In this document: piece after piece, positions 7,094 through 15,058 of the stretch
How the letters are laid out: every line of letters begins with the position of its first letter
Numbering within the stretch: position 1 is the stretch's first letter
Assembly: GCA_937911235.1 (NCBI GenBank)
Contig: CALDPN010000045.1
Span: forward strand, 1 to 18,999
DNA from: an uncultured Bacteroidales bacterium
GTDB taxonomy: Bacteria; Bacteroidota; Bacteroidia; Bacteroidales; Paludibacteraceae
Reading direction: 5' to 3'
DNA length: 18,999 nt
The notes under the pieces: generated by a model
Seen by the model: only the letters and a program-made list of their open reading frames with translations
Told to the model about the DNA's origin: nothing
Database searches by the model: none
Program-made: the position numbers and the translations under genes

Positions 7094-8304
7094 GAAAATT
7101 GCTTGTTATAACATATTTATTTGCTTCACTTTCACTTTTTGCTTCGCAAATCACTGGCGTAGCACCTAGTTACGCAGGTAAAACACTAGTTTTATCTACC
7201 ACACACGATGGTTGGGGTGCCACAAGAGAAATCTTAGACTCTTGTAAAGTGGCAGAAGATGGTAGTTTTACCTTGCAGGTAAATGCAGACCAAACAATTC
7301 AAGCACAACTAGATTTAGGCTACTACACAGGCATTATCTACATTGCCAAGGGGCAAAATTATAGCATAAACTTGCCTTATAGAAAGGAAATATCTAGAAA
7401 GGATAAACTCAATCCATATTTTAAACCTCAAACTATTCTTCTTAGTTTCAACAATCTACCTGCCGACGATATTAATAGAAAAATTGCCGACTTTGAAGAT
7501 GCTTTCGACTCTGTTTGGGTGGATATTACTCAAAATATCGTAACCACAGAAAAGATAGATGCAGCAATGAATACTTTAGATGAAAAATTTCCATCAGACG
7601 ATAAATTTTTCTCTGAGTATAAACACTATAGATATGCATTGCTAGTGAATTTGTATTCTCCACAGGCTCCAAAATTAGCGATTAAAAATTTCTTCCTTCC
7701 ATACAAGGTTAAATACGATCAGCCTGCGTTTTGGGAAGCATTTGAAGCTATCTTTACTGGCTTTAATATGTCGGATTATCTAAAGGATAATGCCGAACTT
7801 TATGACCTTTCGCTTCTACATCAAGTATTGCTTGACAATCTGCCTAGAAACTATATGGATACGGTAAAAACCGAAAAAGTGAGGGAGATAGTTTCTGCGC
7901 TAAGAAAAGATGAGGTTACTGTTGGCTACAAGCCAATATTAGGCGATGTTACAAACCTAAACGGAGTTACATTCCCTTGGAGTGAACTTTATTACAACAA
8001 AGTTTATATTATTGTGGCAAATTCCTCACTTAGAGAAAGTTTGTCTGATATTCAGTATTTCAAAAAAATGCAAGAAAAGTATGCCGAAAAGTGTTTATTC
8101 TTGCTTATATTTGCAGACGAGGACAAATCTCAATGCCTAAAACATTTGGCTAAAATAAATAAAGACTTTGTTTTTAGTATTGTAGATAATCCTCAATTTA
8201 TAACACAGTTGCAGATAAAAACTGCGCCTATGTATATTTCGTTAGACAAAGATGGTAAGATACTAAAATATCCTGCCGAAGAACCAAAACATTTTGTGCC
8301 ATGA
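7090..8304 (+). CDS. Secreted thioredoxin-fold protein without the CXXC motif
   Basis: A 404-residue protein with an N-terminal signal peptide (about residues 1-19, hydrophobic core LLVITYLFASLSLFAS). Residues about 20-95 look like the beta-rich DUF4369-type domain common in Bacteroidota TlpA-like proteins, followed by a helical middle region. The C-terminal part (about 285-400) has a thioredoxin-like pattern: a KVYIIVANSS strand, a helix, LFLLIFADED, and a probable cis-proline at P380 in KTAPMYISLDKDGK. The redox CXXC is replaced by non-cysteine residues, so disulfide exchange is unlikely and a binding or structural role is more probable (inference). It overlaps uvrA and pssA by 4 bp each. 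I do not recognise a named family member. Confidence 0.65.
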   Translation: MRKLLVITYLFASLSLFASQITGVAPSYAGKTLVLSTTHDGWGATREILDSCKVAEDGSFTLQVNADQTIQAQLDLGYYTGIIYIAKGQNYSINLPYRKEISRKDKLNPYFKPQTILLSFNNLPADDINRKIADFEDAFDSVWVDITQNIVTTEKIDAAMNTLDEKFPSDDKFFSEYKHYRYALLVNLYSPQAPKLAIKNFFLPYKVKYDQPAFWEAFEAIFTGFNMSDYLKDNAELYDLSLLHQVLLDNLPRNYMDTVKTEKVREIVSALRKDEVTVGYKPILGDVTNLNGVTFPWSELYYNKVYIIVANSSLRESLSDIQYFKKMQEKYAEKCLFLLIFADEDKSQCLKHLAKINKDFVFSIVDNPQFITQLQIKTAPMYISLDKDGKILKYPAEEPKHFVP

Positions 8305-9014
8305 AAAAACATATTCCAAACACCATTACAGCGCTTAATCTAATCTCTGGTTGTATTGCAGTGCAGTTTGCATTATTTGGTGATCCAGTAAGTTGTGCTA
8401 TTTTTATTGTACTATCAGCAGTGTTCGACTTTTTTGATGGTTTTGTGGCTCGACTTCTAAAAGTAAGTTCAGATATAGGTAAAGAGTTAGACTCGCTTGC
8501 CGATGTAATTAGCTTTGGTTTTGCACCAGCAGCTTTAGTTTGCAATATGTTTAAGGATTATCCATATCCAGAGTCAATGTTTTGGATTGCTCCATATCTG
8601 CCATACGCAGCATTTATTATAGCTGCATTCTCTGCAGTGCGTCTTGCGAAATTCAATCTTGATACCCGCCAATCTCATAGTTTTATTGGTATGCCAACTC
8701 CTGCTAATGCGTTACTAATCATTGGTATAGCAAATGCTCCACTGCTTCAAGTAGCATGGACTACTCCAGTATGGGGCTTAATATTCTTATTTTCGCTTAT
8801 AATACTTACTTCATATTTGTTGGTGTGCGAACTACCAATGTTCTCACTTAAAACACCATCAAAACTACCACTTATTTTTGCGGTGTCTGCATTAGTTCTT
8901 ACCATTGCATTCCTATGCCTTGGCTACGGATTATTAGGCTTAGCAATAAGTATGGTTGCTTATATTGTGGCTTCTATAATATTAGCATTGCGTAGCGCTA
9001 AAAGTGCTCAATAA
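8301..9014 (+). CDS. pssA: CDP-diacylglycerol–serine O-phosphatidyltransferase
   Basis: A 237-residue integral membrane enzyme of the CDP-alcohol phosphatidyltransferase family. The signature DG-x2-AR-x8-G-x3-D-x3-D is complete: D43 and D46-G47, A50-R51, G60, D64 and D68. Several hydrophobic helices follow, as expected. It makes phosphatidylserine from CDP-diacylglycerol and serine at the inner membrane, the precursor of phosphatidylethanolamine. PgsA-type enzymes share the motif; the start MKKHIPNTITALNLISGC and the total length favour the PssA subgroup. The start codon overlaps the preceding stop (ATGA) and recX begins 5 bp after its stop. A phosphatidylserine decarboxylase gene, often adjacent in other Bacteroidota, is not in the window. 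Confidence 0.88.
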   Translation: MKKHIPNTITALNLISGCIAVQFALFGDPVSCAIFIVLSAVFDFFDGFVARLLKVSSDIGKELDSLADVISFGFAPAALVCNMFKDYPYPESMFWIAPYLPYAAFIIAAFSAVRLAKFNLDTRQSHSFIGMPTPANALLIIGIANAPLLQVAWTTPVWGLIFLFSLIILTSYLLVCELPMFSLKTPSKLPLIFAVSALVLTIAFLCLGYGLLGLAISMVAYIVASIILALRSAKSAQ

Positions 9015-9019
9015 AGTGT

Positions 9020-9460
9020 ATGGAAGAATTTTTTCTTAAAGCCTCATATTATTGTTCACTTTCTGAGCATTGCGTAAAGCAAGTTAGGGATAAACTTGTG
9101 CAATGGGAAACCCCTTCCGAATTTATCGCCCCTATTATAGAAAAACTCCTAGAGCAAGACTATATCAATGAAGAAAGGTTTTCTAGAGCCTTTGTAAAAG
9201 ATAAGTTTCGTTTCAATCATTGGGGTAGAATAAAAATCCAAACTCACCTGAGAGCACTCGGCATTTCTTCTGAAAATATTGCCAAAGCAATGGAAGAAAT
9301 TAATGAGCAAGAGTATGCCGAAAAGCTCGATGAAATCGTAGAAAAAAAGCGTAAAACAATAAAAAAAGGCACAGATTACGAAATCCGTGCCAAGTTATTA
9401 AGACATGCCCTTTCTCGTGGGTTTGAATACGATTTAATAGCCTCTAAACTTAATATCTAA
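9020..9460 (+). CDS. recX: RecX-family regulatory protein
   Basis: A 146-residue all-helical protein matching the RecX family, which binds RecA filaments and modulates recombination. The N-terminal helical repeat contains CSLSEHCVKQVRDKLVQW, followed by the typical EQDYINEERFSRAFVKDKFRFNHWG segment, IKIQTHLRALGI, and a C-terminal LLRHALSRGFEYDLI repeat. It is short relative to many proteobacterial RecX proteins but normal for Bacteroidota. It is the last gene of the rnpA–uvrA unit, so two DNA-repair genes share the transcript. Its 3' end overlaps the convergent nucleoside kinase gene by 11 bp, leaving no room for a conventional intergenic terminator. Confidence 0.88.
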   Translation: MEEFFLKASYYCSLSEHCVKQVRDKLVQWETPSEFIAPIIEKLLEQDYINEERFSRAFVKDKFRFNHWGRIKIQTHLRALGISSENIAKAMEEINEQEYAEKLDEIVEKKRKTIKKGTDYEIRAKLLRHALSRGFEYDLIASKLNI

Positions 9461-11111
9461 AACTACTTCCTCCAAGGAATTCTCTCAGTAGCGATGTGTT
9501 TGGTACTTCACTATAAGAAATCGGTGTAAAGAATTGTAATAGATTTAGTAAGCGTCTTGCTTCTGGATAAGCATCACTATCTTGTGGCACTTCTGTTAGC
9601 AGTGGTTCTGCTTGTTTTTTAATTGCAGAAATCTCAAATAGTAGTGATGAATTAAACATAGCATCTGCATTTTCTTGATATGGGAATATCCATTTTTGCT
9701 CGCCACGTCGCACACTTGGCCAACGCAAAATAGTGTTTTCTGCAGGATAATTTCTATACTTATGGTCTCTAATGCATCTGCGTAGAAGTCTAGTATCAGA
9801 TGTAGAAAGCCAGTTTCTAGGGCTTAATGATAGAGTGGTAAGCGCAGATACATATACCTTATATTTATTTTCATCAGGAATAGAAGCGGTAAGTTCTGGA
9901 TTTAACCCATGAATACCTTCTATAATAAGCACATCGTTTTCTCTAAGTTTCACCTTTGGTCCTAGTTCACGTTTGCCGTTTTGAAAATTGAATATTGGGG
10001 TTTGCACTTCCTCTCCACGAAGCATAGCTTGTAGTTGCTCATTGAAAAGTGGCAAATCCAGTGCATATAAAGACTCAAAATCTAGTTCGCCAAACTCATC
10101 AAGTGGAGTTTTGTCGTGAGTTAGATAGTAATTGTCGAGTGAAAGTGGAATAGGACGCAGTTTTGAAGCTGCAAGTTGCACAGAAAGTCTCTTGCTAAAT
10201 GTGGTTTTACCAGAAGAAGAAGGTCCTGCCACTAGGATAATTCTAGCTTTTGGTCTGCTAGCAATATCTTCTGCTATTTTAGCAATTTTCTTTTCATGAA
10301 GTGCTTCTGTTACCTTTATTATCGCAGCCTTTTGCTCTCTATTTATAGCATTAAGCGAAGGTAAATCTTCTAGTCCCACAATCTTGTTCCATTCAATATA
10401 TTCTTGGAAAATCTCAAAGATTTTATCCATTGGCACAATATCTTCTAGCTCGCTTGTGTTTGTTTGTTTTGGCACGCGAAGAAGGAAACCATTGAATATA
10501 GGACTAAGGTCGAATAGATGTAAATATGCAGTAGAAGGTGCAAGTAAACTATGATAATAATCTATAGTATCTCCTAGTTTATAGTAATGTGTATAGTAGA
10601 ACTTATTGTATTTTAGCAAATCTGCCACGGCTGTTTCTCCGCTTTTTTTGAAGTCTTCAATTACTTCTTGTTTTGGGTGATACATGCCCTCAAATGGCAG
10701 GTCTTGTTCTACCACTTTTCTGGCTTCGCTTAGAAGTTTTTTAAGGTCTTCTGTAGATATGTTCTCGCCATTCGATTTTATAGTGCAATAAAAACCGCTT
10801 GGCACAGAGTGTTCTATTCTAAACTCTGTGTTCTCAAACAAATCTTTGAGCGCTTTATTTAGCAAAAATGCCACAGAGCGCACGTAGATACCTCTACCTA
10901 TGGTAGAAGAATAATCGATGAATTCTATAGTTTTGTTAGCGTAGATTTGCGACTTTAGAGGCATAGGTTTGTTGTTTACCAATGCTCCTAAAATAGACTT
11001 TGGGTTGTCTATTCTAAAAAGTAATAGCAACTCTTCTAAACTAACGCCAATTGGTGCAGAAATTTTCTGACCATTGTTCTTACAAATGATTTCTATTCTG
11101 CCTGCTATCAT
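9450..11111 (-). CDS. Nucleoside (uridine-type) kinase with TGS/ThrRS-like N-terminal region
   Basis: A 553-residue protein with a P-loop kinase domain in its second half and a threonyl-tRNA-synthetase-like N-terminal region. Residues about 1-70 have TGS/ubiquitin-like character (IGVSLEELLLLF, ALVNNKPMPL). Residues about 75-200 resemble the ThrRS second additional domain, with the YYTHYYKLGD and GFLLRVP segments found in this family. Walker A is GPSSSGKTT (296-304), followed by PIPLSLDNYYL and VLIIEGIHGLNP, typical of uridine kinase/phosphoribulokinase. The likely reaction is ATP- or GTP-dependent phosphorylation of a nucleoside (salvage); the exact substrate is not readable. It is transcribed alone, divergent from the phosphate transporter and convergent with recX. 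Confidence 0.85.
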   Translation of the reverse strand: MIAGRIEIICKNNGQKISAPIGVSLEELLLLFRIDNPKSILGALVNNKPMPLKSQIYANKTIEFIDYSSTIGRGIYVRSVAFLLNKALKDLFENTEFRIEHSVPSGFYCTIKSNGENISTEDLKKLLSEARKVVEQDLPFEGMYHPKQEVIEDFKKSGETAVADLLKYNKFYYTHYYKLGDTIDYYHSLLAPSTAYLHLFDLSPIFNGFLLRVPKQTNTSELEDIVPMDKIFEIFQEYIEWNKIVGLEDLPSLNAINREQKAAIIKVTEALHEKKIAKIAEDIASRPKARIILVAGPSSSGKTTFSKRLSVQLAASKLRPIPLSLDNYYLTHDKTPLDEFGELDFESLYALDLPLFNEQLQAMLRGEEVQTPIFNFQNGKRELGPKVKLRENDVLIIEGIHGLNPELTASIPDENKYKVYVSALTTLSLSPRNWLSTSDTRLLRRCIRDHKYRNYPAENTILRWPSVRRGEQKWIFPYQENADAMFNSSLLFEISAIKKQAEPLLTEVPQDSDAYPEARRLLNLLQFFTPISYSEVPNTSLLREFLGGSSFRY

Positions 11112-11212
11112 AATAATTACCTTTAATTATTTTATGTAACTTCTTTGAAACATAAAATTAAAGAAAATAAGAATAAAATCCAAAAAAGTTTAGAAAATTA
11201 ATCATTATTATT

Positions 11213-11220
11213 TATATTTG
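11213..11220 (+). promoter_or_regulatory. Putative -7 box for the Na+/phosphate transporter
   Basis: TATATTTG matches TAnnTTTG and ends 25 bp before the ATG at 11246. The -33 region at the expected spacing (GTTTAG) is only a partial match to TTTG. The rest of 11112-11245 is AT-rich with no gene; I saw no matching box for the minus-strand kinase. Confidence 0.55.
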
Positions 11221-11245
11221 TAAACATATTTTTATAAATAGTAGT

Positions 11246-13048
11246 ATGAATTATAGTTTTTATGATTTCATTACCCTAATAGGTTCTTTAGGTGTGTTCC
11301 TATTTGGTATGAAAATGATGAGTGAAGGGCTACAAAAAGTAGCAGGTGAACGCTTGCGTTCTATCCTTACCGCAATGACCAAAAACAGATTTGTAGGTCT
11401 ATTTACAGGTCTTTTAATTACTTGTTTAATTCAATCTTCATCTGCTACCACTGTAATGGTGGTGAGTTTCGTAAACGCAGGGTTATTGAACTTAGCACAA
11501 TCCATTTCGGTGATTATGGGTGCCAATATCGGTACAACTGCCACAGCATGGATTATCTCTCTCTTCGGATTTAAATTTAGCATTTCTTCGCTTACACTCC
11601 CAATCATAGCCATTTCTATCCCATTTATTTTCTCTTCAAACAACAAACGTAAATCTGTAGGTGAATTCCTAATAGGTTTTGCATTGCTGTTTATGGGCTT
11701 AGATATGCTAAAAAATAATGTACCAGACCTTAGCCAAAACCCAGATATGTTGGCTTTCTTAAACCAATACACTGGTTACGGATTTGGTTCTGTATTATTA
11801 TTCCTTTTAGTTGGTACTATTCTTACCATTGTGGTGCAATCTTCTTCTGCAACCATGGCTATTACACTTATTATGTGTACAAAAGGTTGGATTTCATACG
11901 ACTTAGCCATAGCAATGGTACTTGGTGAAAACATTGGTACTACTATTACAGCAAATATCGCAGCTATTCCTGCTAACGTACCTGCAAAACGCGCTGCGTT
12001 AGCCCACCTTATTTTCAACCTATTTGGTGTAGCTTGGGTGTTATGTTTGTTCTATCCATTTACCTCTTTAGTAACATGGGTTATAGAACAACTAGGTCAA
12101 GCAGACCCAAATAGTCTTCAAGCATTTATTGAGGCAAACAAAGAAGTAATGCCACTTCTAAACGACCCTAACGCAGTGCTTACTCCTGCTCAAGAAGCTT
12201 TGAGACAACAATATCTAGATGCTCAAGTAGCAAACTCATACGGTCTATCTCTATTCCACACCATGTTCAACTTAACCAACTCTGCACTGCTTATTGGTTT
12301 AGTTAAGGTAATAGAAAAAACCGTTACATTAATTATTCCACAAAAGGTATCTGAAGACGATTTCCGCCTAACATACATTTCTACAGGTATGCTTTCTACA
12401 TCAGAGCTTTCTATTCTTCAAGCAGACAAAGAAATTGCAGTGTATGCAAAGAGAAATGTTAAGATGTTTGGTATAGCAAAAGATATTTATGCTCTTAAAG
12501 ACGAAGAAAAATATACTAAACAATACGAACGTATAGAAAAATATGAAGCTATTAGCGACCGTATGGAAGTGGAAATAGCTAGATATTTAACTAAAGTGGC
12601 AGAAGGTCGTTTGTCAGACTTAGGTAAAAAAGACGTTCACGCTATGCTGCGTGTTATCTCTGAGATAGAAAGTATTGGTGACGGTTGTAATAATATCGCT
12701 CGCACAGTACAACGCAAGCGTGGTGACAATCAAGAATATCCAGAAAAACTAGAGGCAAATATTCAAACTATGTTTGCCTTAGTAGACAAGGCTCTTGCTA
12801 ATATGCAAAAAATTCTTGAAGCTCCAACAGAACTTCGTTCAAGTCTAATCAAGGTTTCTATGGATATTGAAAAAGAAATCAACGACTTACGCAACGAATA
12901 CAAGATGGATAATGCTACCCAAGTGAAAGCTGGTTCTTATCCATATCCAATAAGCGTTACCTATATGGATATTATCTCTGAATGTGAAAAAATTGGTGAC
13001 TATATAGTAAACGTAGTAGAACAATACCAAGAAACCAACAAGAAATAA
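11246..13048 (+). CDS. Na+/phosphate cotransporter family protein with PhoU-like C-terminal domain
   Basis: A 600-residue membrane protein of the NptA/YjbB (PF02690-type) family. Two inverted-repeat halves each contain the family motif QSSSAT, at Q63 and Q198, followed by GANIGTTATAW and GENIGTTITAN respectively. About 8-9 hydrophobic helices occupy residues 5-350. An insert around 285-330 (QADPNSLQAFIEANKE) is hydrophilic. From about 400 to 600 the protein is helical and charged, resembling PhoU, with repeated AEGRLSDLGKKDVHAMLRVISEIESIGDGCNNIAR-type content (ESIGD and CEKIGDY signatures). The likely role is sodium-driven phosphate movement with PhoU-type control. It is a single-gene unit with its own promoter, convergent with yidD 15 bp downstream. 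Confidence 0.9.
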   Translation: MNYSFYDFITLIGSLGVFLFGMKMMSEGLQKVAGERLRSILTAMTKNRFVGLFTGLLITCLIQSSSATTVMVVSFVNAGLLNLAQSISVIMGANIGTTATAWIISLFGFKFSISSLTLPIIAISIPFIFSSNNKRKSVGEFLIGFALLFMGLDMLKNNVPDLSQNPDMLAFLNQYTGYGFGSVLLFLLVGTILTIVVQSSSATMAITLIMCTKGWISYDLAIAMVLGENIGTTITANIAAIPANVPAKRAALAHLIFNLFGVAWVLCLFYPFTSLVTWVIEQLGQADPNSLQAFIEANKEVMPLLNDPNAVLTPAQEALRQQYLDAQVANSYGLSLFHTMFNLTNSALLIGLVKVIEKTVTLIIPQKVSEDDFRLTYISTGMLSTSELSILQADKEIAVYAKRNVKMFGIAKDIYALKDEEKYTKQYERIEKYEAISDRMEVEIARYLTKVAEGRLSDLGKKDVHAMLRVISEIESIGDGCNNIARTVQRKRGDNQEYPEKLEANIQTMFALVDKALANMQKILEAPTELRSSLIKVSMDIEKEINDLRNEYKMDNATQVKAGSYPYPISVTYMDIISECEKIGDYIVNVVEQYQETNKK

Positions 13049-13063
13049 TTCTTTACGGTATCT

Positions 13064-13303
13064 TTAAGGTACAGGATCATAGCCGCTGCCTCCCCACGGA
13101 TGACAGCGGCATATTCTTTTTATGCCGAGCCAAAGTCCCTTAAATGGCCCGTGTTTCTTCACTGCCTCTATCATATACTGTGAGCATGTAGGAGTGTATC
13201 TGCAAGACGGCGGTGTAAGCGGCGAAATGCAGCTCCTATAAAAATAAACAGGAAGCAGTATCAACGTAGAGAGTATTTTCTTTATTAGTTTCATATTGCG
13301 CAT
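13064..13303 (-). CDS. yidD: Membrane protein insertion efficiency factor YidD
   Basis: A 79-residue protein with the complete YidD signature: an N-terminal hydrophobic/amphipathic stretch (LIKKILSTLILLPVYFYR), then SPLTPPSCRYTPTCSQYMIEA, and RICRCHPWGGSGYDPVP at the C-terminus. The conserved cysteines C34, C40 and the CRCHPW pair are present. YidD associates with the inner membrane and helps YidC-dependent insertion. The ATG at 13303 or the in-frame ATG at 13294 could be the start; the latter leaves MKLIKK, which is common in the family. In many bacteria yidD lies next to rnpA, but here it stands alone opposite an ATPase/nuclease-like gene. Confidence 0.93.
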   Translation of the reverse strand: MRNMKLIKKILSTLILLPVYFYRSCISPLTPPSCRYTPTCSQYMIEAVKKHGPFKGLWLGIKRICRCHPWGGSGYDPVP

Positions 13304-13318
13304 TCACGTATTCGTCTA

Positions 13319-13350
13319 CAAACTTATATAAAAAAACAACCAAAAGCAAA
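13319..13350 (-). promoter_or_regulatory. Promoter for yidD
   Basis: The minus strand has TTTG (13350-13347), a 20-bp spacer, then TAAGTTTG (13326-13319), a good Bacteroidota match. It lies 15 bp before the yidD ATG at 13303. It diverges from the ATPase promoter, with the 53-bp repeats between them. Confidence 0.6.
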
Positions 13351-13366
13351 TATTCTCCTCAAACTT

Positions 13367-13525
13367 GCCACGAAACGCATTTTTGCTTCGTTCGTGGCGA
13401 AATAGTGCGCCCTTATTCTGCCGTGAAACGCACTTTTATGCCGTTCACGGCAAAATAGTGGGTTATTATTTTGCCGTGAAATAAACTTTTTATATATTTG
13501 TGGCAAAATAAGGATACTATGAATG
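13367..13525. repeat. Three tandem 53-bp repeats with palindromic arms
   Basis: Units start at 13367, 13420 and 13473, each exactly 53 bp. Each has 8-bp inverted arms separated by 16 bp. Copy 1 has GCCACGAA/TTCGTGGC (13367-13374 and 13391-13398). Copy 2 has GCCGTGAA/TTCACGGC (13420-13427 and 13444-13451). Copy 3 has GCCGTGAA/TTTGTGGC (13473-13480 and 13497-13504, with wobble pairs). Two base pairs change in a compensatory way between copies 1 and 2. All copies continue with (A)AAATA after the right arm. Copy 3 also contains the -7 box and start codon of the ATPase gene. A 53-bp period is close to five DNA turns. Confidence 0.85.
13470..13500 (+). promoter_or_regulatory. Promoter for the ATPase/nuclease-like gene
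   Basis: TTTG (13470-13473), 19 bp, then TATATTTG (13493-13500), a near-ideal Bacteroidota promoter. The -7 box ends 18 bp before the ATG at 13519, and AAGGA (13510-13514) is a possible ribosome-binding site. The elements lie at the edge of and inside repeat copy 3. Confidence 0.7.
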
Positions 13526-14955
13526 CTATAATTGGACGTAAACAAGAGCAAAAAGAATTAGAGAAAGTCTATAATTCTAATAAAGCAGAGTTTGTGGTTG
13601 TATATGGTAGAAGACGCGTAGGTAAAACTTATCTAGTGAGGGAATATTTTAATGGTGAATTTGATTTTTACCATACTGCGTTATCGCCAGTAGAACTTCA
13701 AGGTGACAACTTGATGGAGAAACAATTACAATCATTCTACTTTTCTCTGAAGAGGTATGGGGCTGAGGTTGAGGAGAAACCTAGAGATTGGTTTGAAGCA
13801 TTTGAGATGCTTATTGCATTACTTTCTAGTAAAGGTAAAGATAAAAGACTTGTTGTATTTATAGATGAACTTCCTTGGATGGATACACCTCGTTCTGGTT
13901 TTGTTACTGCCCTTGAACATTTCTGGAATGGTTGGGCTGCTGGTCAGAGAAATGTGATGTTAATAGTATGTGGCTCTGCCACTTCCTGGATTTCTGATGT
14001 ACTGATACAAAGCAAGGGTGGACTTTATGGACGTACGACACATGAGATACATATTTCACCATTTACTCTTGGTGAATGTGAGGAGTATATGAAAAGTGAA
14101 GGCATTGTGATGGATCGTTATGACCAATTACAATGTTATATGATAATGGGAGGAGTTCCATACTATCTTTCATACTTAAATAAAGGTGAGAGTCTAACTC
14201 AAAATATAGATAGATTATTTTTTCAGAAAGACGCTAAACTAAGAGACGAATTTGATCGTCTTTACGCATCTCTTTTTACTAATCCAGAAAAATATATAAA
14301 GATAATAAAGCTTCTTGCAGAAAAACGTGTGGGTTATACCAGAGACGAAATATCAAAAGAGACAGGAATATCATTAGGCGGAGGTCTTACCACAATGTTA
14401 AAAGCCCTAGAAGCAAGTGATTTTATTATGCATTATACTTACTATAAACATTCTGCGAGAGAGGTTTATTATAAGTTGACAGACCTTTATACTTTATTTT
14501 ATCTTTACTTTATTGATAAAAAGAAAACAGGACCAAATTTTTGGAGAAACAATGTATTATCTCCTGCTCTGAATGCGTGGAGAGGATTCTCCTTTGAAGA
14601 AGTTTGCTTTGTTCATAGTGAGAAAATCAAACAAGCATTGGGCATTGGAGCTGTACAAGCGGAAATATCGCCTTGGAGAAGTAAAGAGTTTGATAAAAAG
14701 AAAGCACAAATAGATATGTTGATAGATAGAGCCGATAGAGTGGTGAATGTTTGTGAAATGAAATTTTCTACAAATGATTACACTATAGATAAAGATTACG
14801 ACGCAGAACTACGACGTAAACTAGATGTATTTGTGGAAGAAACCAAGTGTCGTAAAGCTATACATACAACCATAGTTACTACTTATGGACTAACACATAA
14901 TGAATATAGTGGTCGCATTCAAAATGTGCTTACTATGGATGATTTATTTGAGTAA
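13519..14955 (+). CDS. Archaeal-type ATPase with C-terminal DUF234/PD-(D/E)XK-like domain
   Basis: A 478-residue STAND-like P-loop ATPase. The N-terminus has IGRKQEQKEL, Walker A GRRRVGKT (30-37) and Walker B VVFIDE (112-117), with a later IVCGSATSW sensor-like strand. A winged-helix-like region follows (about 255-320, GYTRDEISKETGISLGGGL). The C-terminal part (about 340-478) matches DUF234 and shows a nuclease-like pattern: QIDMLIDR (D399, D403) followed by CEMKFS (E413-x-K415). Relatives are numerous in archaea and Bacteroidota, often in many copies per genome; their function is unknown. I chose the ATG because the in-frame TTG at 13498 lies in the promoter. Its frequent GAG glutamate codons differ from the GAA-rich neighbours, which hints at separate acquisition. 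It is a single-gene unit. Confidence 0.85.
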   Translation: MNAIIGRKQEQKELEKVYNSNKAEFVVVYGRRRVGKTYLVREYFNGEFDFYHTALSPVELQGDNLMEKQLQSFYFSLKRYGAEVEEKPRDWFEAFEMLIALLSSKGKDKRLVVFIDELPWMDTPRSGFVTALEHFWNGWAAGQRNVMLIVCGSATSWISDVLIQSKGGLYGRTTHEIHISPFTLGECEEYMKSEGIVMDRYDQLQCYMIMGGVPYYLSYLNKGESLTQNIDRLFFQKDAKLRDEFDRLYASLFTNPEKYIKIIKLLAEKRVGYTRDEISKETGISLGGGLTTMLKALEASDFIMHYTYYKHSAREVYYKLTDLYTLFYLYFIDKKKTGPNFWRNNVLSPALNAWRGFSFEEVCFVHSEKIKQALGIGAVQAEISPWRSKEFDKKKAQIDMLIDRADRVVNVCEMKFSTNDYTIDKDYDAELRRKLDVFVEETKCRKAIHTTIVTTYGLTHNEYSGRIQNVLTMDDLFE

Positions 14956-15004
14956 TATTTATAAAAAGTTTTTATTTAAATAAAATGATTTTTATTTGAA
15001 TCTA
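14956..15004. other. AT-rich spacer after the ATPase gene
   Basis: This short AT-rich spacer contains a perfect 14-bp AT-only palindrome (TTTATTTAAATAAA, 14971-14984) and ATAAAAA/TTTTTAT arms. Neither makes a convincing terminator. No gene is visible. Confidence 0.4.
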
Positions 15005-15035
15005 TTTGCAATTTATAAAAATTGTTGTATCTTTG
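15005..15035 (+). promoter_or_regulatory. tRNA-Leu promoter
   Basis: TTTG (15005-15008), 19 bp, then TATCTTTG (15028-15035) followed by CACC. This is a textbook Bacteroidota stable-RNA promoter, 23 bp upstream of the mature tRNA 5' end. Confidence 0.8.
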
Positions 15036-15058
15036 CACCGTGTTTACAAAAACATCGG

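Noticed and set aside
9450..9460. Frameshift at the recX/kinase 3' ends
   Set aside because: Both proteins end with normal family C-termini; this is a simple convergent 11-bp overlap.
13498..13518. Upstream TTG start for the ATPase gene
   Set aside because: It would place the start inside the -7 promoter box; the ATG at 13519 is preceded by AAGGA and gives the usual N-terminus.
13367..13525. CRISPR array
   Set aside because: Only three units that are repeated along their whole length, with no unique spacers and no cas genes nearby.
14956..15000. Terminator for the ATPase gene
   Set aside because: The palindromes are AT-only and lack a GC stem, so stability is doubtful.
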